NCBI RefSeq assembly: GCF_950023065.1
Contig: NC_088677.1
Location: 79,943,469 to 80,007,468, forward strand
DNA: 64,000 nt
From: Planococcus citri
Lineage: Eukaryota > Arthropoda > Insecta > Hemiptera > Pseudococcidae
Direction of reading: 5' to 3'
In this document: one piece after another, positions 24,050 to 34,969 of the stretch
How positions within the stretch are numbered: position 1 is the stretch's first letter
How the letters are laid out: each line of letters opens with the position of its first letter
Program-made: the position numbers and the translations under genes
The notes under the pieces: generated by a model
What the model was told of the DNA's origin: nothing
The model's database searches: none
What the model saw: only the letters and a program-made list of their open reading frames with translations

Positions 24050-25840
24050 ATTCCAACATACTTAGGACTTGCACGAAATTTTTCAAACCTTACAAAGTTA
24101 GATCGAAAGATCATGCAAAAATTTATCACCTGTCAAAATTTCAAGTGCCAAAGTGCGTTTTTCGATTTTTGGTGAATTTTTGAAAATCCAATTTAGGCCA
24201 AAAATGAGGGAAAAAATCAAAATTTTACCAAATTGACCAAGAAAGCTGAAATTTGGGATATACCCTATTTTCGACATGCCAAATCAATTGGAAACGGTTT
24301 CAACCCGTTTTGAGCAGTTCTGGAGCCTCCAGCAGATTTTTGAAACTCGAAATGCACACAAAATTCCATCAAATTGGAGTTGTAAAGCTCAAATTTATTC
24401 TAAAAACTAATTTCAATACGCTACAAAGTACTGCAGGTAAATTTCAAGTCATTTTAGAGCCTCCAGCGACTTTTTTGAAAATTCCTGGAGCCTCCAGCAG
24501 ATTTTTAAAACTCGAAATTCCCACAAAATATCATTAAATGGAGTTGGAAAGCCGAAATTCATTCTGCAAACTGATTTTAATACGCTACGAAGTTGACTGC
24601 TGGTGGATTTCAAGTCATTTTAGAGCCTCCAGCGACTTTTTTGAAAATTACTGGAGCCTCCAGCAGATTTTTGAAACTTTAAATTTCTCCAAATTTCATC
24701 AAACTGAGATGGAGAGTCGAAATTCATTCTGCAAACTAATTTCAATACGCTACGAAGTACTGCAGGTGAATTTCAAGTCATTTTGGAGCCTCCAGCGACT
24801 TTTTAAAACTCGAAATTCTCACCAAAATATCATTAGAGTTGGAAAGCACGAAATTCATTCTGCAAACTAATTTCAATACGCTACGAAGTTGACTGCTGGT
24901 GGATTTTAAGTCGTTTTGGAGCCTCCAGCGACTTTTTGAAAGTTTGTATGGCGTTTTTTTGGAAAATTGAAATTTTCTAAAAGTTGCTGGAAGATTCAAA
25001 ACCATTTGAAACCACCATGTAATCTGCGAAGTAAATTTCGGCTTGCCAACTCCATTTGATACATTATAATGTTGCAGGAATTTCAAGTTTCAAAAATCTA
25101 CTAAAGGCTATCGCAGATTTTGCGTTCCAACAAAGGACTTGCACGAAATTTTTCAAACCTTACAAAGTTAGATCGAAAGATCATGCAAAAATTTATCACC
25201 TGTCAAAATTTCAAGTGCTAATGTGCGTTTTTCGATTTTTGGTGAATTTTTGAAAATCTTAAGTATTTAGGCCAAAAATGAGGGAAAAAATCAAAATTTT
25301 ACCAAATTGACCAAGAAAGCTGAAATTTGGGATATACCCTATTTTCGACATGCCAAATCGATTGGAAACGATTTCAACCCGTTTTGAGGAGTTCTGGAGC
25401 CTCCAGCAGATTTTTGAAACTCGAAATTCCCACAAAATTCCATCAAATTGGAGTTGTAAAGCTGAAATCTATTCTAAAAACTAATTTCAATACGCTACGA
25501 AGTACTGCAGGTGAATTTCAAGTCCTTTTAGAGCCTCTAGCGACTTTTTTGAAAATTCCTGGAGCCTCCAGCAGATTTTTAAAACTCGAAATTCCCACAA
25601 AATATCATTAAATGGAGTTGGAAAGCCGAAATTCATTCTGCAAACTGATTTCAATACGCTACGAAGTACTGCAGGTGAATTTCAAGTCATTTTGGAGCCT
25701 CCAGCGACTTTTTAAAACTCGAAATTCCCACCAAAATATCATTAAATTGAGTTGGAAAGTCCGAAATTCATTCTGCAAACTACTTTCAATACGCTACGAA
25801 GTTGACTCTGATGAATTTCAAGTCGTTTTGGTATAATTTC
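24050..25840 (+). repeat. Dispersed repeat family, two copies about 1.06 kb apart
   Basis: A segment beginning near 24053 (GGACTTGCACGAAATTTTTC, then GATCGAAAGATCATGCAAAA) recurs from about 25115 in the same orientation. Each copy carries an inner tandem repeat of about 150-190 bp with the words GAGCCTCCAGCGACTTTTT, GGAGCCTCCAGCAGATTTTT and TTCAATACGCTACGAAGT. Related copies are at 26.40-26.52 kb and 60.80-61.24 kb. Open frames of 70-110 codons run through it on both strands, but they share no domain and follow the repeat, so they are not called genes. No transposon ends were found. Confidence 0.75.
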
Positions 25841-26148
25841 AGAAGGTCAACGAACACATAATTGGATCAAAAATAAATTTTTTTACCTTGAGAATGATTA
25901 AATAGGGGTTAGAGGTCAACACCTGCAAAAGGCACATCTGTTATCATCTGTAGTAAGCACTATCTCACAGTATGTGCCCAATTTGGACTCCTATTAGGAT
26001 CACTGATAGTGGTAGAGGAGTCCAAAGGCTAAGCAAAGCAAAAAATGACACCAAAATTCGCTCTTCCAACATCAAAATCTGCAAGACTTACCTATTAGTG
26101 GCATCTTACAATTTGTTGTATAAAAAAATTACCTTGCTTGGAGTATAC

Positions 26149-26332
26149 TTGAACATGAGCAGAGAAGTACGTCATTTTTCTTGAAGGCTGAATACTTCAA
26201 TTCAATCTTATGATGTTGATCAATGCTCAACATCTTCATAATATTCATCTTACTCTTCAGTGCGAATAACGAAATCTCAAATTGAAACCTCTCACTCCAA
26301 CGTGAGATAATCAGATGCAATCTTCATCGATA
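26149..26332 (-). pseudogene. Duplicated fragment of the ZNHIT6 last exon and 3' end
   Basis: Closely matches 28558-28757, which covers the last codons and 3' flank of the ZNHIT6 gene, in the same orientation. Shared landmarks are ATACTTCAATTCAATCTTAT, ATGCTCAACATCTTCATAAT, CAGTGCGAATAAC and GATTGAATCTGAT-like sequence. In this copy the stop codon position is changed (GATTGC instead of GATTGA when read on the minus strand) and no upstream exon is present, so it is a dead fragment. Confidence 0.75.
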
Positions 26333-26389
26333 GTCTCAGTAGATTTCTGAATTCTGAAACTTGAATGGAGATGAAAGGATGTAAATTTA

Positions 26390-26530
26390 CTCTGCATTCC
26401 AATTTTAGCACTCTCTGGAGACGACTTCAGGTGGGTTCGAGTTATTTTGGAGCCTCCAGCGATTTTTTAAAAATTACTGGAGTCTCCAGCAGATTTTTGA
26501 AACTTGAAATTTTGTAATTTTGGCATTCCA
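26390..26530 (+). repeat. Partial copy of the GAGCCTCCAGCGA repeat family
   Basis: Contains GGAGCCTCCAGCGATTTTTT followed by ACTGGAGTCTCCAGCAGATT and TTTTTGAAACTTGAAATT, matching the units at 24.0-25.8 kb. Only one unit is present. Confidence 0.65.
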
Positions 26531-26924
26531 ACAACATTGGTAAACATTTTTTAATAGCCCAAGATTACCTAAATCTTCGAAAAAAAAGTCAATAAAAATT
26601 CACAGAAAATGAGAAAAACGAAAAATTAATTTGAGCAGCTGAAATTTTTTCCAGGGGCTAAATTTATAAGGAATTTTTGAAGCTGCAAAAACTGGAAGTT
26701 TGTGCCCTTCTCTCTTCGCTTCAAAGGACAAGGACAGTCTTCCTCCCCCTTCCCAATTGTAGTGGTTCTTATCCTTATCTATGCATGATGAAATATTCTT
26801 TTTGAATTTCATCACTCCCTAGTCAATCATGACGATGGATATAATAATTTGACTATTGCATTTTTGTTTAGAGTCTTCTCTCGTATTATTATTTTACCTA
26901 CTTGACTTTTCGTAATACTGTATC

Positions 26925-28002
26925 ATGATCTCAAATAGAGTTGTTGCTGCGATGGGATCTTCCTCATGTATTCGTTTTTTAAGCAACAGTCAAGGAGTCT
27001 TCTATTGTAAGAAGGTTTGTTTCACGATAATTATATTACGTACTTATTTATGTCGTTGTTTTGACGAAAAATATCAATTCATCTGAGCATTTATTAGTGA
27101 AAATCACTAATTACAATCTATACTGTTTTTCAGACTGAAACTGATAATGGCAAACAAACGAATACAGAAGGTGAAAATGGTAATGGAGAAAAGATTGACG
27201 AGGTATTTTGCCCATCTTGATTGAGGTTTCTCTCTTCATTTTGTTATCGTAGATTACCTAATTTGTTGTGTTGACTTTTCATCAGCGTAAGGAAGAGTTT
27301 CAAGCTTTGTTGAAAGAAGTCGATTCCGTAAAAATTCGAAGTGAATTGAAAGGACGTATATTTTGTCTCATTGAAAGCCTGTCTGAAGAGAGAAAAAATC
27401 ACCTATTAGCACTCGAACGAGCTACCAAAGCTGAATCAGACAGAGTAAGATTTATTTTGTTACTCGTAATATAAATTCGTCATGTTTCGGAGAAAAACAA
27501 AAGAATAAAGCACGCAAAATGATCAAAATGATCATCTAGTTGAGGAAAGAATCGAGACTGGAGAATCTGCAATTCTTTTACAATTTTAGTTTACTTTCTA
27601 GCTATTTTTTAAATTTATTAAAAATTTCAGAATATTCTGTCGGCTGCATTGTTACCCTACTACGCAATTGTAAGAACCAGAGGCCGCGTAGAATACTGGG
27701 AAACAATATTTGGCTCAAAATACACACATCCCACGCCGGTTTCATCAGAATTGGAAGCCAACCCGATAGCATCGTACGAGTTTCACTCGATGAAATGGCA
27801 GTGGATTTGGGAGAATTGCGAAGACCCACGATTCGCGAAAATTAAAGACGCAGCCATCGTAGAATTCAACAACGATACGATTTTAGCCAAACAACAACTG
27901 AGCACATCATTCGCTAGGCTGCAGATGCTCTTAGGTACATTCGGTTCCGTATTCGTGCCTGAAAGGTCTCTGGCAAGGAAGTCAGCGTTGACTCGATGTT
28001 AG
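26925..28002 (+). CDS. Unrecognised protein with possible mitochondrial presequence, four exons
   Basis: Exons 26925-27014, 27134-27202, 27286-27444 and 27631-28002 are joined by GT-AG introns, all phase 0; the product is 229 residues. The N terminus MISNRVVAAMGSSSCIRFLS is Ser/Arg-rich with no acidic residue for 30 residues, which looks like a mitochondrial targeting peptide. An Asn/Glu/Gly linker follows, then a helical charged stretch (RKEEFQALLKEVDSVKIRSE, LLALERATKAESDR). The last part is NILSAALLPYYAIVRTRGRV, then EYWETIFG and SMKWQWIWENCEDPRFAKIK. I do not recognise the family. The annotated end is doubtful: past about 27960 another frame reads VSGKEVSVDSMLDALADIQE and on to a TAA at 28068-28070. 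That looks like the true C terminus displaced by an indel. It lies between ZNHIT6 and a duplicated scrap of ZNHIT6. Confidence 0.6.
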
Positions 28003-28138
28003 ACGCTTTAGCAGATATCCAAGAGTTTGATACTGTTATACTAAAATGTGCCAAATTAGCGTGGCTATAATTAGGTGCATATTTATACGATTGTCAATTC
28101 GATCTCTGTTTGTTATCGTTATTAAAAAAATGCTGTTC

Positions 28139-28144
28139 AATAAA
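28139..28144 (+). terminator. Poly(A) signal of the 26.9-28.0 kb gene
   Basis: AATAAA 137 bp after the stop codon at 28000-28002 and 69 bp after the alternative stop at 28068-28070. It is the first canonical signal downstream. Confidence 0.55.
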
Positions 28145-28600
28145 TTTAATTTGGGTATCTTCATGCTAAATTCTAACTAAACTAACTAGATCAAGGTGAA
28201 GGTGGGAGGGGAGGGGAGGGGGTTATAGGTCAAAATTGAAGAAGAAATAGAATTTTTTTCACCTTGAATGGAGTAAGGAATTAAGAGTGATTTTAGATGA
28301 CCCTATGAAAAGATGACATTTCTGTGATTTTAAACTTTTTTTGCACTTCTAAAAAAATCTCATTCACCAAAATTTGACCACTTTCGACTACTCATTAGAA
28401 CAACAAAGCCAGGACACTAAATGCAAAAAATTTTAAAGAGACGAATTCCAAGTCAGCTGCCATTTCAGAATATTTGACAAAAAAATAGATAAAAATGGTT
28501 TTAATAAAACAAAGGTATATTGTTGAAAATGGTTTTAAAAAAACAAAGGTGGTGCCTATTTGGACATAAGCAGATACGTCTCTTTCGCTCTCTCTCTTGA
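28145..28600. other. Intergenic interval, 3' side of two converging genes
   Basis: A G-rich run of GGGAGGGGAGGGGAGGGGG type lies near 28203-28221. A short direct repeat (AAAATGGTTTTAATAAAACAA and a close copy) lies near 28493-28545. No gene was seen. Its right part continues into the ZNHIT6 3' flank. Confidence 0.5.
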
Positions 28601-28737
28601 AGCCCTGGACCTGGATACTTCAATTCAATCTTATGATGTAGATCGATGCTCAACATCTTCATAATTAATATTACGCTTCAGTGCGAATAACTCAGTCTCA
28701 AATTAAAACCTCTCACTCGAACGTGAGACGATCAGAT

Positions 28738-30001
28738 TCAATCTTCATCGATAATCTGCACATCGTCTTCCGATTTCTTATCTTCAGAATTATCTTCTTC
28801 GTCTGTAAAGTGATCACTGATTAGAATTACACGAACATCGAAACACATCGTCGAGTAAAAATACAAAATTACCTGACTCCTGGATATCAAACTCATCCTT
28901 GATGTGTTTCAGAACTACGTAAATCGTTGGATACTCGATGATGACTTTTTTTCTTAAATTTTCTCGAAGAGAAGCATCCATCTCGAGTTCATAAAATCTT
29001 TACGAAAAAAATGCCATTTAAAAAATCATCGAATTACATTTTATTACGAGAATAAATACTCACTTATTAGGAATTTTGTCGGCTTTCAATAAAAGCGTAA
29101 CACCGCTGTGGCCTGCCGAATAGTAAAATTCCAATTCTGGATTTTGTTCCGAAGGAGACAAGTATTTGGAGACAATTTTACCCAGTTTTTCTTTATCTAA
29201 AACTCTATACGAAGACATTCGTCAAATATATACGTTTCTTCGAGTAATAATTAAACATTAATGAATGAAATTCGAGTCTCACCTTTCATCGACGTAAGTT
29301 ACTTCACTGGTGGACCCAAAAAATACCCATTTAATACGCCAATACAGATCTCTGGTTTTCCAATCGTAATACGTGGTGTTTTCTTTGTGTTTGGAGAAGT
29401 TCTGTGGCAGGTATTGCAATGTAACTCCTCTGTTATACGCTGCACCTCGTAATTTATGGAGTTGCTGCGAACAGAATAGAAAATTGAAACTCAATACGAA
29501 TAGAAACAATGAAATATACCTCGTTCGTAGTAAAATCCGGCAACTTACAATGGGTAATTCTGTATTATGTCGAGTGTATCTTTTGTTTACATCTTTCTTG
29601 TATTTGGTAACGGTTTTTTGAATATCTTCCAAAAGACGGTAATCTGAACGTGAAAAGTTGATTAGAAAAATCATCGATTCGGATGCGAGAACATGTACAA
29701 GATGTACTAACCTGAGAGTAAATCGAGATTGGTGAATTTGTTTATAGGTTTGTATAAAGTTCTATCTCGGTTTCCGTCACATTCGAGCTCGGTTTTATGA
29801 ATACGAACGCACTGTATCGAGCATGTCTTCACTTCGCATTTAGGACAGGTGTATTTAGCTTCGTTGGCAGCACAAACTTCGCAAGGACCTAATCTACAAA
29901 ATTCGTAATTCGAGATTATAACTTGGTACAGAATGATGAGAAAAATTTACCGGATGAAAAAATTACTTTGGAATTATCGAAGGTTTGCAGTCCACTTCCA
30001 T
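28738..30001 (-). CDS. ZNHIT6: Box C/D snoRNA protein 1 homologue (zinc-finger HIT protein 6), seven exons
   Basis: Assembly factor for box C/D snoRNPs in the nucleus. Minus-strand exons are 30001-29967, 29893-29712, 29643-29549, 29464-29283, 29204-29064, 28997-28873 and 28802-28738. All junctions are GT-AG with consistent phase, total 825 nt, 274 residues. The HIT zinc finger is at residues 16-50 with all eight ligands visible (C16, C19, C28, C31, C36, C40, H44, C50). It is followed by NRDRTLYKPINKFTNLDLLS and DYRLLEDIQKTV, typical of BCD1. The middle region carries LRGAAYNRGVTLQYLPQNFS and DLYWRIKWVF, also conserved in the family. The C terminus is acidic (DEEDNSEDKKSEDDVQIIDE). It is head to head with the MIER1-like gene. 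It is shorter than the human protein, mainly for lack of a long N-terminal extension. Confidence 0.88.
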
Positions 30002-30937
30002 CTTGGTTATTTCAACATGAGTTTAGAGCTGTTGAACGAATGGGAATTGCTTATTTGTAAATTAACGAAACAATCTTCCAATATTAATGCAAACTTTCAT
30101 TAAATTTTACTCAGTTTATCGAAAAATTATTATCAAACACGTGCGTTCGTTTTCAAAACACGTCAAGGATTCATAACACGTATACTGGATCGCGCAACGT
30201 AAAAATCCACCCTCTCGTCCCCTCCCGCCATTTAAAAATCAAAACATTCTCAATGTTTTTTTCTGTGACCGTAGTCAACAAAAATCAGCTGTTCGATGCA
30301 AACTTTCTTATCTGTAATTTAAAATCTGTGAGATGAAGATGTCCATTGTCTGTGTCCAAAAATTCTCGTAGTCGCAGTATTTTTGAGAATCAAAAGTGAA
30401 TTAATTAGTTGAAAAATCTCGATTAATAAATTAATTTAAACGTCAAATCTGATATCGTGTGTTAAAAATTGAAATAGTACAAACAAACGTTCGAGAAACC
30501 CAGCCCAAAGGTACATTTTCAAGTATAATGTAACGATATAATCGGACGAAAATTCTTACACCTTAGCTGCAGTCCCAAATACAGGTAATTATTTATTTAC
30601 CTACGTAGTCATTATAAGTACTATCGAATCTGTAGTGTTGGTAAATATTAATCATTTAGTAATTCGAAATTCACGATGAAAAGAAAATTGACTAAAAATT
30701 GCCAATAGTAGCAGCTTTGCAAAAATTAAAAATTAATCAGTCTATCGAAACGTATGGGATTATGGGATCGGAGTTGTTCTAATTTCGCTTGTTGTGTTTA
30801 TTTTGAAGTAATATTGATATTTTGCGTTCGCTTTTCTGTATATTTTCTTAATAATATTGCGTTATTATTCGACTATCTACTAACCATCTTTGTAAATATA
30901 ATCTAGTACATAGAGTAATGTAACTAAAAATTATTTA
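30002..30937. promoter_or_regulatory. Shared 5' region of ZNHIT6 (-) and MIER1 (+)
   Basis: About 0.94 kb between divergent start codons. It must hold both promoters and any 5' UTR exon of the MIER1-like gene, whose ATG region is preceded by an acceptor-like TCTTCACACAG ending at 30951. No TATA box or named site was identified with confidence. Confidence 0.5.
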
Positions 30938-31852
30938 ATGTCTTCACACAGTGTAAAAATGGATTATGAGAATGACGACGATACATCTGACGAATTAGAG
31001 CTGGATAATTACTACGAGCTTCCCAAATTACCGACTACGTTTTCGTATAATTCGAGAAAAACAGACACCAAGAATGAATCGAACTCGACAATCGGTCTTC
31101 CGCTTAGGAAGAGCATCATGGTTGGTAGCAGTTATCAAGCCACCATTCCAGAGCTGATTAAAAAACCTCCTTACGCCGATAAGAAGAAACCGTACAGCGG
31201 CGAAGACAAGCTACTCTGGAGTCCGTTTAAAATAAACGACAAAGAAGTCGAAAAATATTTATCTAACGTACACAAGATAAATTACGAAAAAGCTCGAGGA
31301 ATTACAGCCATACCTCGAGGTACTCATACCCGAGACGATGAACAAGCTTTGTACACATTGCACCAGTCCGGTTACAATATTGATAAAACGTTACAGAAGA
31401 TAAAAGGTGCTCCGGTCAACACCGATACGTCTTCGTACTGGTCCGAAGAAGAATGCAAAAGCTTCGAAAGCGGTATACGAATCTACGGTAAAGAATTCTT
31501 CCTCATACATACGAACAAAGTGAAATCACGTACGGTTGGCGAACTCGTGCAGTTTTATTACCTTTGGAAGAAAACCGAACGACACGATGTGTTCGCCAAT
31601 AGAGCTAAACTGGAGAAGAAGAAGTACTCGTTGCATCCTGGAGTGACGTTTTTAGAAGATCACGATGAAAATAACTCATATAAAGACGGAACGTTTACGA
31701 ACATACAATGTTTAATTTACGGCGATGCGAAAAAATTTCATCGCGGTACCGATTTAACTAGTCATGGGTATTATGACAATAATTCGGCGGGTGAAAATAA
31801 ATCCAAAAGTACGTGGAATAATCACTTGACTTCTGGTAACTCGCACGTATGA
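30938..31852 (+). CDS. MIER1: MIER1-like ELM2-SANT corepressor, single coding exon
   Basis: Nuclear corepressor of the mesoderm-induction-early-response family, which recruits class I histone deacetylase. The frame is 304 residues. Residues about 4-24 are acidic (MDYENDDDTSDELELDNYYE). The ELM2 domain is at about 63-150 (GSSYQATIPELIKKPPYADK, KLLWSPFKINDKEVEKYL, DDEQALYTLHQSGYNIDKTL). The SANT domain is at about 167-215 (YWSEEECKSFESGIRIYGKE, then VGELVQFYYLWKKTERHDVF). It is shorter than vertebrate MIER1 (about 510) and the coding part has no intron, so a compact orthologue or a retrocopy are both possible. The actual start may be the ATG at 30959, because ACACAG|TGTAAAAATGG looks like a splice acceptor that would remove the first ATG. 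Confidence 0.85.
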   Translation: MSSHSVKMDYENDDDTSDELELDNYYELPKLPTTFSYNSRKTDTKNESNSTIGLPLRKSIMVGSSYQATIPELIKKPPYADKKKPYSGEDKLLWSPFKINDKEVEKYLSNVHKINYEKARGITAIPRGTHTRDDEQALYTLHQSGYNIDKTLQKIKGAPVNTDTSSYWSEEECKSFESGIRIYGKEFFLIHTNKVKSRTVGELVQFYYLWKKTERHDVFANRAKLEKKKYSLHPGVTFLEDHDENNSYKDGTFTNIQCLIYGDAKKFHRGTDLTSHGYYDNNSAGENKSKSTWNNHLTSGNSHV

Positions 31853-32880
31853 TGTTGGTCAACGAATTGTACGACTTTATCGAAAATGGCATTTATCATT
31901 GTATAAATTTTCGAGACCCGATTACGTTGTATAATTAATATTTTAATTCGTTTTTTTTACAGTGTGGTTCGAACGTACGAACGAATTTTTTAAAAAACAT
32001 TTTCTATTCGATTACTACTATACATATTGCCTATATATTTATCATTGTATGTAAATAATGAAGAAATCAATTGTACTGTAACTCAATTTTTAGTCACGTA
32101 TGTTTTTATTACTCGTTTTAATACTTTTCTTTTTTAAAATTACGTGTGAAATTTTACTTGTAAATATTCACATCTTTACCTGAGACTCTTCTTCCTTTTG
32201 TTTTGTTTTTTTGTTTTTGTTTCATGATACGTTTTATTTATTATTGTATTGTGTATAAATTTGATTTTATTTTGCTCTTATGTATGATTGTTTCTTTCTG
32301 AGCTTATTATATTGCTTCTTTAATATATGCTATTATTATATTTTTATTTACTTTTGCCTTTTACCAGCGTTTATGATGGTTTTTATTTTTTATTTTTTTT
32401 GGAATGGATTTAAATCGGTATTAATTGATTGAATGACGAGAATTCGTTGGTAATCTGACGTACAGAGTGTTTTTTAATTACTCGGATCAAAATGTTTTTC
32501 TGTTATCTTCGTTGATCTCCCTGCTCTTTATTTTTTTTTTTTGCCAAGTTTAGTAATTTTATCTGAAATTCATATTCTAGGATGAACAACAAAATGAGTG
32601 AAAAAATTTACTCTCGTTGCAATAAAATGATATGTTTGAAAACTGCATGATTAAGTTCGATGCCTACAGCTTCTGTATACAAGCCTACTTAGTAAGAGCT
32701 AAGAGATTGCAAAATTTCCTTTCAGTTTCAGTTTTTGCTTCACAGAAATAGTTATTCACTAGCGTATTACTCAATTACTCATCTAAGGAATCTACAGCAT
32801 CATTCCATGATTTATTATGATCGAGATTCTGAACTTGCGTCTTTCGAAATCGTTGGTATTTTTTATTACACGAAGTCAAC
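31853..32880 (+). other. MIER1 3' region and intergenic DNA
   Basis: Very T-rich sequence typical of a long 3' UTR. No canonical AATAAA was found close to the stop codon, so the transcript end is unresolved. No other gene was seen. Confidence 0.4.
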
Positions 32881-33897
32881 CATTTGAACCATTCATCAGA
32901 TGGAAAATAATTTAGTATAAGTCTCTAATCTGTTCAAAGGAAGGTTCGCTCATGGAAAAATGATTGGATTTATAGTTAGTCGCATCTGGATCGAAGATGA
33001 TTGTGTCCAGCTCTGATTTGATTTGACTTCATCAAATTTGAACCGGTAAGGTTGGGTGAGATCGGCTTATGATGGAATTGAAAGAATGCACGGTTCTTAC
33101 ACATCATGATCTGATCTACCTAAGTGCTTCAAATTAAACAGATCTGATATGAGACCTTGTCAGATCAAATTAGAGGAAAAAAATGTTCGTGGTTCTGACC
33201 TAATCTGATCTTTTCAAGTGATCAACATCTTATCAGAACTCAACTGTTTGATCAAGACAGATAAGATACGATTGTTGTACCTATCAGTTTGATAACTTGA
33301 TAAGTACAGATTTGATCTTGTGAGATCAGATCAGCAGATTCAGACAGTCTTTTCATCTGATTTCAATTTATTTTATCTGACAAAAAGTAGATAGTACAAA
33401 AACTCTTCATCAGTTCACAATCATCAGTGATGATGATGATGAGTATTGATGAGTTTAGATCAGATCAGATGTATGTTATCTGTGAGATCATGTATGATCA
33501 GAATTATTGGATTACTTACATCAGATCATGCATGTTTGATTTGATCAGATAAGGTAACAAGTTAGATCAAATCAGCAAATCTATTAGATGTTCTCATCAT
33601 GGCTGAGTACAATGATTTGGAATTGATGTCAATTGTCAGGTCAAATCAAACAGCTGTGATGTTCTGATCTGAACTTTTGAAGAGGTCATATAATTCCGAT
33701 TTGATCAAAGCTCATCAAAAAAGTTGGTCAGAGACTAAGAGTGCATCAAATGATCAAAATTGCATCGAAAGAAAAGAATCATTAAATTGGTTTTATGAGC
33801 TTCAGCTTAGATTGGTTTGTTCGATGAGCTTAGGTTGGAATCAGATCAAAACTGTTTGATGAGCTCTGAATCAACGACATCAACGTGTCTTACCCGA

Positions 33898-34067
33898 CTG
33901 CTACATAAGCGGCAACTAGCAACCAGCAACTGGCAACTTGGCAACCAAATCAAAAAATTTTGATTTGGTTGCTAGTTCCAGCCAATAACCGAGCAACTTC
34001 TTATCATTTTCGTTCCACTGACGCGAAACGAAGTTGCTAAGTTGCCGAGTTGCCGCTTATGTAGCAG
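33898..34067. mobile_element. 170-bp MITE with 20-bp perfect inverted ends
   Basis: The left end CTGCTACATAAGCGGCAACT is matched exactly by its reverse complement at 34048-34067. The interior is made of the word GGCAACTxGCAACC, inverted near the middle around AAATTTTGATTTGG. No duplicated target site is evident (left flank TTACCCGA, right flank AGTCTCTA). The right flank is a second repeat, so the insertion is probably composite. Confidence 0.65.
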
Positions 34068-34077
34068 AGTCTCTATC

Positions 34078-34218
34078 GGGTACGGGTACAGGTTCGGGTA
34101 TTCCTCATTTCATTTTTCGGGTACGGGTACGGGTTCGGGTACAGAAATTGTTGGATTTTCGTTCGGGTATTCGGGTACGGGTACGGGTACGGGTACATAC
34201 GGGTTTGAAGCCCTGGGT
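34078..34218. repeat. GGGTAC minisatellite ending in a hAT-like terminus
   Basis: Runs of GGGTACGGGTACGGGTTCGG-type 6-bp words in three clusters. The right edge reads, on the minus strand, CAGGGCTTCAAACCCGTATG, which resembles a hAT-type terminus followed by subterminal repeats of ACCCGT. The matching left terminus was not found, so this may be a truncated element. Open frames here (Gly/Tyr/Arg repeats) are artefacts. Confidence 0.5.
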
Positions 34219-34969
34219 CAGATCATCTGACGTACGTGATCATGCAGATCTTGATATCTGATCTCACAAAAATGAACTGATCTGATCTGATTGTGAACTC
34301 ACCAATCAGTTCCATCTCATCATTCTCAGCTCATCAAACAGATCTGATTTAACGTGATTAAATAGTTCTGAGTGCATCAAAATTAGATCAAAAGAATCAT
34401 TAAATTGGCTTTCTCAGCTTCAGCTTAGATTTTGGTTTGTTCGATGAGCTTAGATTGCGAATCAGATCAAAACTGTTTGATAAGATCAGATCATAATCTG
34501 TTTGATGAGCTCTGAATCAACGTGTTTCAGGAGCTCAGATCGAATCTGGTTGATTTGAATGATCAGGTCAGATCATCTGACGAGATCATGCAGATCTTAA
34601 TATCTGATCTCACAAAAATGAACTGATCTGATTGTGAACTCACCAATCAGTTCCATCTCAGCATTCTCAGCTCATCAAACAGATCTGATTTAACGTGATC
34701 AAATAGTTCTAATTTGATCCAGACAAAACCCAGTTATGGCGATTATGTCTGAACAAATTGGATTGAAGAATGAAGATCGAAGTGTTTGGATTTGCTGATC
34801 TAATCTCACCTGATCAAATCAAACAGATCAGTGCTTATCGAAGAGGGCAATCAGAACTCATCAAATATGATATGTAACATGACCAAACAGTTCTGACTCT
34901 GAGTGATCTGATGTGATTGAACAAATGGTGATCTGGTCTGAGCTCGTCAAACAGGTTGATCTGATCTGA

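Larger units (their letters stand above)
32880..34965. repeat. GATC-rich degenerate repeat with an inner duplication
   Basis: Dense in GATCTGATC, AGATCAGATC and TTTGATCAGATC words with related TCATCA and GATGAG strings. A segment with GATCATGCAGATCTTGATAT and TCAGTTCCATCTCATCATTC near 34.22-34.38 kb recurs near 34.57-34.72 kb. Its upstream part (33.71-33.88 kb) recurs near 34.37-34.53 kb. The first copy carries the 33.9-34.2 kb insertion. No coding potential. Confidence 0.75.

Noticed and set aside
24253..25836. Open frames of 74-110 codons in the dispersed repeat
   Set aside because: They follow the repeat unit, exist on both strands, lack splice or start logic and match no domain I recognise.
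29261..29621. Plus-strand frames opposite ZNHIT6 exons
   Set aside because: Shadows of the minus-strand coding exons, which carry the conserved family motifs and consistent splice phases.
34034..34261. Gly/Arg/Val and Gly/Tyr/Thr repeat proteins
   Set aside because: Translation of a 6-bp GGGTAC minisatellite in two frames.
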